Assembly (NCBI GenBank): GCA_934338765.1
Contig: CAKRHL010000023.1
Location: 1-18,931, forward strand
Origin: an uncultured Lachnospiraceae bacterium
GTDB lineage: Bacteria > Bacillota > Clostridia > Lachnospirales > Lachnospiraceae
DNA length: 18,931 nt
Direction of reading: 5' to 3'
A program made the position numbers and the translations under genes. Positions 7,346-14,491 of the stretch are shown piece after piece. Below the pieces are notes generated by a model. It did no database searches and had not been told where the DNA came from. It worked only from the letters and a program-made list of their open reading frames with translations. Position 1 is the stretch's first letter. The number at the start of each line of letters is the position of its first letter.

Positions 7346-8599
7346 ATGGCTACGGGAGAAAAACATTTGGAGCAGATCCGGCAAAAGATTCAGGAGGAGC
7401 TTTTGACAGAGCTGAAGCAGGAAGTAAGCTTTTCCGATGAAGAAATGCGTGATGAGATAGAAATGCGAGTCCTAAAACATGGACAGATAGAATATCTGAC
7501 CATAGAGGAGAAGATGGAGCTGGTCAGGAAGATATTTAATTCGATCCGAAGACTGGATGTCCTGCAGGAGCTTTTGGAGGATCCGGAGATTACGGAAATT
7601 ATGATCAACGGCCCTGAGCACATTTTTATTGAAAAAGATGGGCGGCTGATGGATTCCGGCAAAAGATTTCCCAGCCGCAGTAAGCTGGAGGATGTGATAC
7701 AGCAGATTGTGTCCAAGGTGAACCGGGTGGTGAATGAAGCGTCCCCGATTGTAGATGTAAGATTACTGGACGGTTCCCGGGTCAATGTGGTGCTTCCGCC
7801 GGTTGCCCTGGATGGACCTGTTATGACCATACGGAGGTTTCCTGAGGCGCCGTTTCATATGGACAAGCTTCTGGAGCTGGGGAGTATTACCCGGGAAGCC
7901 GCAGATTTTCTAAGGCTGTTGGTAGAGGCGAGATACAACATATTTATCAGCGGAGGCACAGGCTCCGGTAAGACGACATTTTTGAATGTTCTTTCCAATT
8001 ATATTCCACCGACGGAACGTATTATAACAATTGAAGATTCCGCAGAGCTGCAGATACGCAATATTGCTAATCTGGTGAGACTGGAGACGAGAAATGCCAA
8101 TCTGGAGGGAAGAAATGAAGTGACGATCCGCGATCTGGTCCGCTCCGCTCTTCGGCAGCGTCCGGACAGGATTATTATTGGCGAGATCCGTGATGCTGCC
8201 GTGATCGAGCTGCTAAGTGCAATGAACACGGGGCATGACGGGAGTATATCTACCGGACATGCCAACAGTCCTGCAGATATGCTGCGAAGACTGGAAACAT
8301 TGGTGTTGACAGGTATGGATATTCCGCTGGCAGCAGTCCGCAGTCAGATTGCTTCTGCTATTGAGATCATTGTGCAGCTGGGGAGACTCCGGGATAAAAC
8401 CAGAAAAGTGCTGGAGATAGATGAGGTATGTGGTGTTGTGGATGGAGAGATTATGTTAAGACCGCTCTATGAATTCAGGGAAACAGATGGGAGTACCAGA
8501 GAGCATGTAGAAGGAAAATTAATGGCCACGGGCAAGAAATTGTTAAATCGCAAAAAGCTTGTCATGGCAGGAGAGGAGACGACAATTGAAAACCCGTAG
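7346..8599 (+). CDS. tadA: TadA/CpaF-type secretion ATPase
   Basis: A 417-residue type II/IV secretion ATPase that powers Flp pilus assembly from the cytoplasmic face. An N-terminal helical region (to about residue 70) leads to VLQELLEDPEITEIMINGPEHIFIE, typical of CpaF/TadA. Walker A is GGTGSGKTT (residues 203-211), the Asp box is ITIEDSAELQ, Walker B is RIIIGEIRD, and the His box is GHDGSISTGHANS. Length is close to the family norm. It starts 5 bp after the TadZ-like stop and its 3' end overlaps tadB by 14 bp, so translation is probably coupled. This is the clearest single marker that the locus is a Tad system. Confidence 0.95.
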   Translation: MATGEKHLEQIRQKIQEELLTELKQEVSFSDEEMRDEIEMRVLKHGQIEYLTIEEKMELVRKIFNSIRRLDVLQELLEDPEITEIMINGPEHIFIEKDGRLMDSGKRFPSRSKLEDVIQQIVSKVNRVVNEASPIVDVRLLDGSRVNVVLPPVALDGPVMTIRRFPEAPFHMDKLLELGSITREAADFLRLLVEARYNIFISGGTGSGKTTFLNVLSNYIPPTERIITIEDSAELQIRNIANLVRLETRNANLEGRNEVTIRDLVRSALRQRPDRIIIGEIRDAAVIELLSAMNTGHDGSISTGHANSPADMLRRLETLVLTGMDIPLAAVRSQIASAIEIIVQLGRLRDKTRKVLEIDEVCGVVDGEIMLRPLYEFRETDGSTREHVEGKLMATGKKLLNRKKLVMAGEETTIENP

Positions 8600-9305
8600 A
8601 GAGCAGCTTGATCTGCTGCGGTCCGGTATCATCATTGCCGGGATATTGATTTTGTTTTACCGGAGTGTTTTATGGCTCATCCTTTTGTGGGGACCACTGT
8701 TTTATTTACAATACCGACGTCTGTGTCTGGAATGGGAGGAGGCACGGCGCTGGCGGATCAATCTTGAATTTAAGGAGGGTCTTCAGGGGATTTCAGCGGC
8801 CTTGAATGCCGGATATTCTATAGAAAATGCCATTGAAGAGAGCAAAAAGGATCTGCAGGTTCTGTATGGAAAGGATTCGCCTCTTTGCCGGGAGTTTCAG
8901 ATCATGATGGAACAGCTGCGGCTGAACAGACCGGTAGAACAGGTGATGGATGAATTTGCTTCACGAAACGGTGTAGAGGATATCAAGAGCTTTGCGGAGG
9001 TGTTTCGGACGGCCAGAAGGTCCGGGGGCAATCTTGTGGCGATCACCAGAAATTGTGCAGAGAGGATTGCAGAAAAGATAGAGGTGAGCAGAGAGATACA
9101 TACATTAATTGCAGGAAAGCGGATGGAGGGGAGGATTATGACAGTTGTTCCTTTAGGGATGATCCTCTATTTTTGGATATGTTCGCCTGGATTTCTGGAT
9201 TGTTTATATACCGGCATCAGGGGAAGGATCACTATGAGTTTTTTTCTGGCTGTATATATTGCGGCATATCTGCTTAGTGAAAGAATATGCCGGATCCGGA
9301 TATAG
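8586..9305 (+). CDS. tadB: TadB-like inner-membrane platform protein (T2SSF)
   Basis: 239 residues from a TTG start at 8586, chosen because AGAGGAG (8572-8578) lies 7 nt upstream; the in-frame TTG at 8559 has no such site. A hydrophobic segment at about 14-45 leads to a cytoplasmic T2SSF domain (EFKEGLQGISAALNAGYSIENAIEESKKDL..., then FAEVFRTARRSGGNLVAITRN). Two more transmembrane segments close the C-terminus. TadB with TadC forms the membrane platform that TadA drives. It overlaps tadA by 14 bp and is followed by the tadC-like gene. Confidence 0.88.
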   Translation: MKTRREQLDLLRSGIIIAGILILFYRSVLWLILLWGPLFYLQYRRLCLEWEEARRWRINLEFKEGLQGISAALNAGYSIENAIEESKKDLQVLYGKDSPLCREFQIMMEQLRLNRPVEQVMDEFASRNGVEDIKSFAEVFRTARRSGGNLVAITRNCAERIAEKIEVSREIHTLIAGKRMEGRIMTVVPLGMILYFWICSPGFLDCLYTGIRGRITMSFFLAVYIAAYLLSERICRIRI

Positions 9306-9344
9306 CGGCCGGGCGGAGAGATGTATAGCAGAGAGGAATGGAAT

Positions 9345-10736
9345 GTGAGTGTGAAAAGACAGAGGAGATTATATAAGAGGCTGGAACACAGGCTGGGGCT
9401 TTTGGCATTCCGGATGCATATCTGGTGGAGAAAGAGTCTTAGTATTCCGTTTTCCGAGGAGCGGATGAAGCGCCTGCAGATGATTTCGCCGGGCAGCCTG
9501 CCAGGAGAGCTTGAAAAAAGGGAGGATTGCCGTAGGTTCATTTTATGGATCCGTATTGTTTTGTTTACCATAGCGTTATCTTTTCTGGCATGGGCAGGAG
9601 AGTTTGGAACAGGACTTTTGAAGGGATCCGGTTACCTGGAACGGCAAGAGCCGGGAAAGGGAGAAAGAAAAGCAGAGCTCAAGGTAAAAGGGGAAGGGGT
9701 GCAAAAAGAGGTACAGATCGTTATACCGGAAAGAGAGTATCTTCCGGAGGAGCTGCAGGCCAAAATGGAACAGGGCAGGAGATATATTATTGAAAAATAT
9801 CTGGGAGACAATAAATCGGCAGAAAAAGTGACAAAGCCGCTGCAGCTTGTGTCGCATATAGAGGACAGTGCGATAAAGGTAAAGTGGAAACTGGATTCTA
9901 CCGGCTATATCAACCGGGATGGTACATTAAACAATGGAAGCCTACATCAGAAAACGGAGGTATCCGTCACGGCGTATATGGTTTACAAAGAGAACAGAGA
10001 GCCGGTAGAGCTGGAGCTGATCCTGTATCCGGCAAAGAAGAGCCGTGAACAAAGGTTTTGGGAGGAATGGGAAAGCCTGCTTGACCGGGAAAAGAAAAGA
10101 TCGGCCGGGCAGGAGGTGTTGACGCTGCCACGGAAGGTGGCGGGAGATAATGTGTTTTACCGGGAGATCCACAGAAGATCATGGTGTCGTGTCCTTTTGA
10201 TGGGATTACTGTTATGTGTCTGTACCCCGTTTCTTTTGGATTATCAGACGGAGCAGGGGATAAGGAAACGGGATATACAGCTACAGCGGGAGTATCCGGA
10301 GATGGTGGAACGATTTATTTTACTGCTGGGTGCCGGACTGACCATACGTGGAACATGGCTTAGGCTTGCGGAGGAATATGAGAGGAGGAGAGACAGAGGT
10401 GAGGTGCCGTATCATTATCTGTATGAGGAGATGCTTCTGACCAGAAATGAAATGGAAAATGGAATAAGTGAGGCCGCAGCATATACCGCATTTGGAAGAA
10501 GGATTTCTATGTTGCAGTATATGAAGTTCAGTACGCTTTTAGTACAAAATCTCAGGAAGGGCTCTGATGATCTGCTGCGGCGTATGGAATTAGAAGCAGA
10601 GGATGCTGTCCGAACCCGAAGAGAATTGGCAAAACAGCTGGGGGAGGAAGCGGGCACGAAGCTGTTACTTCCCATGATGCTTATGCTGGCAGTGGTGTTT
10701 GCGCTGATCATGACGGCGGCATTCCGGTCAATGTAG
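9345..10736 (+). CDS. Enlarged TadC-like platform protein with inserted extracytoplasmic segment
   Basis: 463 residues. I choose the GTG at 9345, with AGAGAGGAA 6 nt upstream; the ATG at 9321 has a GGAG too close to it. A transmembrane helix (about 65-85, FILWIRIVLFTIALSFLAWAG) is followed by about 190 soluble residues. A second helix (about 282-300) comes next, then a TadC/T2SSF-type domain ending in LGEEAGTKLLLPMMLMLAVVF and a last helix. That C-terminal block is the TadC signature. TadC proteins are usually around 300 residues. The extra segment contains IKVKWKLDSTGYINRDGTLN followed by VSVTAYMVYKENREPVELEL, whose W-x(5)-GYI-xxDGT plan resembles bacterial Ig-like (atrophied Big) domains. 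The helix arrangement is consistent with this segment lying outside the membrane. The Ig-like call is inference. Confidence 0.8.
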   Translation: MSVKRQRRLYKRLEHRLGLLAFRMHIWWRKSLSIPFSEERMKRLQMISPGSLPGELEKREDCRRFILWIRIVLFTIALSFLAWAGEFGTGLLKGSGYLERQEPGKGERKAELKVKGEGVQKEVQIVIPEREYLPEELQAKMEQGRRYIIEKYLGDNKSAEKVTKPLQLVSHIEDSAIKVKWKLDSTGYINRDGTLNNGSLHQKTEVSVTAYMVYKENREPVELELILYPAKKSREQRFWEEWESLLDREKKRSAGQEVLTLPRKVAGDNVFYREIHRRSWCRVLLMGLLLCVCTPFLLDYQTEQGIRKRDIQLQREYPEMVERFILLLGAGLTIRGTWLRLAEEYERRRDRGEVPYHYLYEEMLLTRNEMENGISEAAAYTAFGRRISMLQYMKFSTLLVQNLRKGSDDLLRRMELEAEDAVRTRRELAKQLGEEAGTKLLLPMMLMLAVVFALIMTAAFRSM

Positions 10737-10773
10737 ATGTTATAGAAATATATAGTAGAAAGGAAGGATTTTT

Positions 10774-10959
10774 ATGAAATTAATTAATAACTTTTGGAAG
10801 GATGAAGAAGGTATTGGCGTAGTGGAGATTGTACTTATTTTAGTGATTTTGGTGGCGTTGGTTGTAATTTTCAAAGATAAGATCACTTCTATAATCAGCA
10901 GTGCATTTTCACAGATTGATGATGGAGCAGGGACGATTAATGATGGGATTAGTATATAA
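10774..10959 (+). CDS. Flp1-family type IVb prepilin
   Basis: 61 residues with AAAGGAAGG upstream of the ATG. A short charged leader MKLINNFWKDEEG is followed by IGVVEIVLILVILVALVVIF. Cleavage after Gly13 would place Glu at mature position +5 (E18), the rule for type IV pilins. The mature subunit would be about 48 residues: one long hydrophobic helix and a small polar C-terminus (DDGAGTINDGISI). It is the major-pilin candidate of the locus, processed by the A24 peptidase encoded upstream. Its last 20 bp overlap the next gene. The 37-bp gap upstream is AT-rich, but I find no convincing separate promoter. Confidence 0.88.
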   Translation: MKLINNFWKDEEGIGVVEIVLILVILVALVVIFKDKITSIISSAFSQIDDGAGTINDGISI

Positions 10960-12595
10960 AGAAGAGGGCAGCATCACAGTATTTATGACATTTATTTTTC
11001 TGCTTTTATTTGCCTTGACCGGAGTAACTCTTGACAGTGCGCGTTATTTTGGATCAGCCGGTTATGTGAAAACTTCTGCCTACGGTGCAGAGATTGCCGC
11101 ATATGGAGAGTATAACAGAGAACTGTTTACGGAGTACGGCTTCTTTGGATGCGGTGGCTTTAATGGGAAAGGAGAAGAGGACTGGCTGGATCGTTATGAG
11201 GAAATTTTGCGGGAAAATCTGAGGGAAAGACCGGCGGCACAAAAGCCGGGATTCTTCCCCAAAAGATATGCATCAGTTTATCAGATCAGTGGAGTATGGG
11301 CGGATCTGGAGGAGGTCCATTTTCTGACAGAAGAAAAATATTTTCGACAGCAGCTGCGGAAATGGAGCACAACACAGGGGCTGAAGGATATTGGAGGAGA
11401 CTTGGTTCAACAGGTTCTGGGGACAGACCAGGGAAAAAAAGAGGAACTGCTTCGGGATATGGAAGAGACAGATTCTCTAGAGGATAAGGAGGCGGGGCAG
11501 ACAAATAAATCTGCTGTGGCTAAAGATGCTGTGCAAAATGGCCCCCGGGAGAAACAGGGAACGAAGGTTGAAGATCCGCTGGAATTTCTTAAAGAACTGC
11601 TGCAGGATGGCGTGTTGTCTCTGGTCTGCAATAGTGACACTTTATGCGAAAGGGAGCTTGATACAAGAGAGATTGCGGAGGGAACACAGAGTACGCAGGA
11701 GATGTTGTCGCAAAAAGACAAGGGAAATTGGAGTAAAGGGAAAAGTGGTTTCAAGATCATGAAAAAGTTTCTTAAACAGGAGGATTCCATGTGGAATGAC
11801 GAAATGACAGAGGACTCCGGAAAAAAAGGGGAGCTGATTATGTATGTGTCCGATAAACTGGAATCCTATGTTTCAGAGCACAGGGGGAGCGTACCCTATG
11901 GACTGGAGTATTTGATCAGTGGAAAGAAAAGTCAGAAGGAGGCGCTTGGCACAGTGATTGATCACCTGTTTTTGATCCGGACTATGATTAATTTTCTCTA
12001 TGTGGAAAAGGATCCGGTGCTTCAGGCAAAAAGTCTGGAAACAGCAACAGCTCTGGCGGCACCGTTGATGGCAGAGGCATTTATTCCCGTGATACAAAAA
12101 GGGATTCTGCTGGTCCTTTCCATGGAGGAGGCATGTGTGGATATTACAGCACTTCTTCAAGGACGTCAGGTTCCGGTGTTTAAAAGCAGGAAGAGCTTTC
12201 AAATGGATTATGCACAGATATGTCTTGCAAACAGGAAAATTTTTCAGGAAAAAGCAAAGCAGTTTCCAAGGGAAGGAGATGGACTATTTGCTGCAGATAG
12301 CGGAAAAGGACTGGGATATGAACAATACCTGTGGTTGATGCTTATGATGCGATCATGGAACGATTTGTATCAGCGGACCTTAGATGTAATACAGTTTGAT
12401 CTGCGGGACAGATTTAATCAGACGTTTTCGATCGATCAGTGTATTTGCAGAACCAAAGTAGTGGTTACATATGAGCTGCCGGTTTTATTTCGGTGGATTG
12501 CAGATCAGACAGGAGACAAAAGTAATATAGATCATACAAAATATACGCCGGGTATGCTGCGCCGACGGATCACGGTGGTATATGGGTATTCATAA
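10940..12595 (+). CDS. DUF5702-like membrane-anchored surface protein
   Basis: 551 residues from the ATG pair at 10940/10943, overlapping the pilin gene; the in-frame ATG at 10901 lies well inside the pilin gene and is less likely. An N-terminal EEGSITVFMTFIFLLLFALTG (residues 8-28) is followed by VTLDSARYFGSAGYVKTSAYGAEIAAYGEYNRELFTEYGFFG. This matches DUF5702 proteins of clostridial Tad loci (SITVF, a membrane helix, then ESAR and EYNREL.EYGLF). The segment resembles a TadE/TadG-type anchor with the bulk outside the cell. Residues around 160-310 are rich in Lys/Glu/Ser and look disordered; the C-terminal part is more compact. Its role in the pilus is unknown; it could be a minor tip or scaffold component. 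Confidence 0.7.
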   Translation: MMGLVYKEEGSITVFMTFIFLLLFALTGVTLDSARYFGSAGYVKTSAYGAEIAAYGEYNRELFTEYGFFGCGGFNGKGEEDWLDRYEEILRENLRERPAAQKPGFFPKRYASVYQISGVWADLEEVHFLTEEKYFRQQLRKWSTTQGLKDIGGDLVQQVLGTDQGKKEELLRDMEETDSLEDKEAGQTNKSAVAKDAVQNGPREKQGTKVEDPLEFLKELLQDGVLSLVCNSDTLCERELDTREIAEGTQSTQEMLSQKDKGNWSKGKSGFKIMKKFLKQEDSMWNDEMTEDSGKKGELIMYVSDKLESYVSEHRGSVPYGLEYLISGKKSQKEALGTVIDHLFLIRTMINFLYVEKDPVLQAKSLETATALAAPLMAEAFIPVIQKGILLVLSMEEACVDITALLQGRQVPVFKSRKSFQMDYAQICLANRKIFQEKAKQFPREGDGLFAADSGKGLGYEQYLWLMLMMRSWNDLYQRTLDVIQFDLRDRFNQTFSIDQCICRTKVVVTYELPVLFRWIADQTGDKSNIDHTKYTPGMLRRRITVVYGYS

Positions 12596-12603
12596 ATGAA
12601 ATA

Positions 12604-12792
12604 CGCCGGGGGCTGTACAGGGCACTTTCTCAAAACCTCTTTTAAGAACAAACCCACCAATAATTTATAATGTTTTGGCAGAAGATGCTTCCCCCATTCA
12701 CACATTAAATGAAAAAACATTTTTCGTAAATAACTTGTCAGTTGAAAATTAGTATATACCAATTGAGAAAGTGCTCTGTACAGTCTCCGGCG
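12604..12792 (+). repeat. 189-bp element bounded by 30-bp inverted repeats (MITE-like)
   Basis: The left arm 12604-12633 (starting CGCCGGGGGCTGTACAGGG) and the right arm 12763-12792 (ending CTGTACAGTCTCCGGCG) are inverted copies, identical at 27 of 30 positions. The three differences are all C-to-T in the right arm, opposite G, so a plus-strand RNA would still pair throughout through G-U. The 129-bp interior is AT-rich and holds no convincing gene. I see no clear target-site duplication. It fills the gap between the DUF5702 gene and the TadE-like gene, ending 22 bp before the latter's ATG. It is either a small non-autonomous mobile element or a long regulatory hairpin. Confidence 0.7.
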
Positions 12793-12813
12793 ATCAAGGT
12801 AAGGATAAAACCT

Positions 12814-13518
12814 ATGAAATATTTTTGGAAAAAATGGAGTCAGGCATCTTATACAGTAGAGGCGGCATTTGTGGTGCCTTTTGGGTTTCTGGTGCTTTTT
12901 TCCCTGAGCATTTTGTTTACATTATTGATAAAAGGTAATGATGTGCAGATGTCTCTTTTGCGTACAACACAAACTTATGCAGTGACCGGAAGCAGAATGT
13001 CCTCGGTATCCGGAATACTTGCGCAAGGTGTTACGGTGAGTTGGAAGGAACAGGATGGAATGAAAATCTGCTATGCCGGTTATTCAAAGGGAGTTCCGTT
13101 TCTGGGATCCCGGATATTTCGTTTGCATCGCTATCAGCAGATGGTTGTCGCAGATTATTCCGGGTGCAGTATGATCTCGGACGAGACAGACGATTATTTT
13201 GTATATATTGCAGAAAACGGAAGAGTATTTCACAGAGATCGGGAATGCAGTTATCTTCGTACCCGGATTCAGGAAAGCGCCTTGTATCTGGTAAAGAGTA
13301 AACGTAATCAATCAGGGGGGATTTACTATCCCTGCGAGAGCTGCTGTCGCGGGGAGATGACGTCATCTGGGGAAACGGTATATTTTACGTCGTATGGAGA
13401 CAGATATCATATCCGGAAAGAATGTTCCAAGTTAAAGAGAAATGTGAAAGCGGTAAGGCGGTCAAAAGCGGGAAACCTGCCGCCGTGTAGTAAGTGTGGA
13501 GGTGGAGTGCAAAAATGA
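12814..13518 (+). CDS. TadE-like pseudopilin with two C-terminal Cys/His metal-site motifs
   Basis: 234 residues from the ATG at 12814, with AAGG 9 nt upstream; a longer frame from 12742 would begin inside the inverted-repeat element and is rejected. Residues 11-40 (ASYTVEAAFVVPFGFLVLFS...) are the TadE/pilin-like anchor with Glu16. The rest should be extracytoplasmic. The C-terminus has two similar units: H140...C145...C174-x2-C177 and H199...C204...C225-x2-C228, each built as (V/Y)(F/Y)H, a Cys, a variable stretch, then PCxxC. That plan recalls the Ada-type metal-binding fold. It overlaps the next gene by ATGA, so the two are translationally coupled. Confidence 0.75.
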   Translation: MKYFWKKWSQASYTVEAAFVVPFGFLVLFSLSILFTLLIKGNDVQMSLLRTTQTYAVTGSRMSSVSGILAQGVTVSWKEQDGMKICYAGYSKGVPFLGSRIFRLHRYQQMVVADYSGCSMISDETDDYFVYIAENGRVFHRDRECSYLRTRIQESALYLVKSKRNQSGGIYYPCESCCRGEMTSSGETVYFTSYGDRYHIRKECSKLKRNVKAVRRSKAGNLPPCSKCGGGVQK

Positions 13519-13937
13519 ATATGGTGTTTCATGTGGGACTCATGGCTATGCTGGGGATCTGTACGATTATGGACTGCGTATATCGAAAGGTGTGGATGCC
13601 TCTGACCGGCATTATGCTGTGCTATGTTGTGGCTGGAAATCTGCTGACAGAGAGTATACATTGGCAGGGGATGATCCTGGGGATTATTGTGGGAGTATTT
13701 TTTTATCTCTCGGCAGTAATAACCAGGGGGCAGATTGGCAGGGCTGATGGAGTTTTGCTGGGAATATTGGTGATGGCATGGACGCCGTGGAATGGCATAT
13801 TGTTTGTGATGTACAGCTTTTTGTACTCCTTTATTGCAGCGCTTGTTATGGTGGTACTGTGGCGGAAGGGGAGGAATGCAAGTATGCCGATGGTTCCGTT
13901 TATGTGGCTTGGTTACCTTACTGTACTATGCCTGTAA
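13515..13937 (+). CDS. Second A24-type prepilin-peptidase-like protein
   Basis: 140 residues; the ATG overlaps the previous stop (ATGA). It is a small polytopic membrane protein with the A24 layout. D20 in MDCVYRKVWMP is the first catalytic aspartate, and D78 in GQIGRADGVLLG is the second. The canonical GxGD is changed to GRAD. The C-terminal PMVPFMWLGYL matches the last helix of prepilin peptidases. With both aspartates present it may be active with altered specificity, perhaps for the flanking TadE-like proteins. It is flanked by two TadE-like genes, which supports that idea. Confidence 0.72.
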   Translation: MNMVFHVGLMAMLGICTIMDCVYRKVWMPLTGIMLCYVVAGNLLTESIHWQGMILGIIVGVFFYLSAVITRGQIGRADGVLLGILVMAWTPWNGILFVMYSFLYSFIAALVMVVLWRKGRNASMPMVPFMWLGYLTVLCL

Positions 13938-14060
13938 ATGAAAAGAAATTCACAGGCAGTGAAATGGGTAGACACAGGCGGTAGGCGGTTTCAGGCAGGT
14001 GGAAGTAGTTGGAGATTGTGGGGAAAAAGAGAAAAACGAAGGAATGGAGGGATAGCATGA
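13938..14060 (+). CDS. Possible 40-residue gap ORF
   Basis: An ATG directly abuts the TAA of the A24-like gene, and the frame runs 40 codons to a TGA that overlaps the ATG of the next TadE-like gene (ATGA). It therefore fills the gap exactly. The product (MKRNSQAVKWVDTGG... to ...RRNGGIA) is strongly basic and unlike known families. No Shine-Dalgarno is visible, so translation would depend on coupling. It could equally be spacer DNA. Confidence 0.25.
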   Translation: MKRNSQAVKWVDTGGRRFQAGGSSWRLWGKREKRRNGGIA

Positions 14061-14491
14061 ACCGGTATATGTGGGATGGAAGTTATACGGTGGAGGCAGC
14101 TTTTATCGTGCCTGTGGTTCTGGGGATATTTTATGGCTGGATGTTTCAGCTGTTTTATCTCCATGATCAGGTAGTGATGGATGGAATGCTGCAGGAAATC
14201 GTGGTGCTGCGGCAGGAGAAAAAGGACTGTGGTCAGCAGGAGATGGATGAGTGGAGAGAAAAGCTTCAGGAAGCACTTTGGATCGCACGGGTAGACGACT
14301 TTCAGCTGCAAAAGGATTCCTTATGTACCAGAGGGAAGATATCCGCATCTGCAGTATGGAAAATACCGGTGATGCAGCCCTTTTTAGGGAGCTGTTTTCG
14401 AAGCAGTGTGGCGGAGACGATTTCTTCTGTACAGCCGGAAACAGCATTACGGATAAAGGGAAGGGAGGAGAAACAAAGTGGAGGAGATTGA
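14057..14491 (+). CDS. TadE-like pseudopilin
   Basis: 144 residues from the ATG at 14057, with GGAGGG about 5 nt upstream; the in-frame ATG at 14009 is less well placed. Residues 8-37 (GSYTVEAAFIVPVVLGIFYGW...) are the TadE anchor, with Glu13 in the SYTVEAA motif shared with the other TadE-like protein of the locus. The remaining 105 residues are predicted to be outside the membrane and have no cysteine-motif domain. TadE-like proteins are minor pseudopilins needed for Flp fibre assembly. The 3' end overlaps the FHA gene by 14 bp. Confidence 0.8.
   Translation: MNRYMWDGSYTVEAAFIVPVVLGIFYGWMFQLFYLHDQVVMDGMLQEIVVLRQEKKDCGQQEMDEWREKLQEALWIARVDDFQLQKDSLCTRGKISASAVWKIPVMQPFLGSCFRSSVAETISSVQPETALRIKGREEKQSGGD

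Noticed and set aside
7390..7830. Minus-strand frame opposite tadA
   Set aside because: Serine-rich shadow translation of a well-conserved ATPase gene.
12532..12762. 76-codon minus-strand frame across the inverted-repeat element, possibly a transposase fragment
   Set aside because: The frame runs out through the left repeat into the DUF5702 coding region and shows no transposase motif I recognise.
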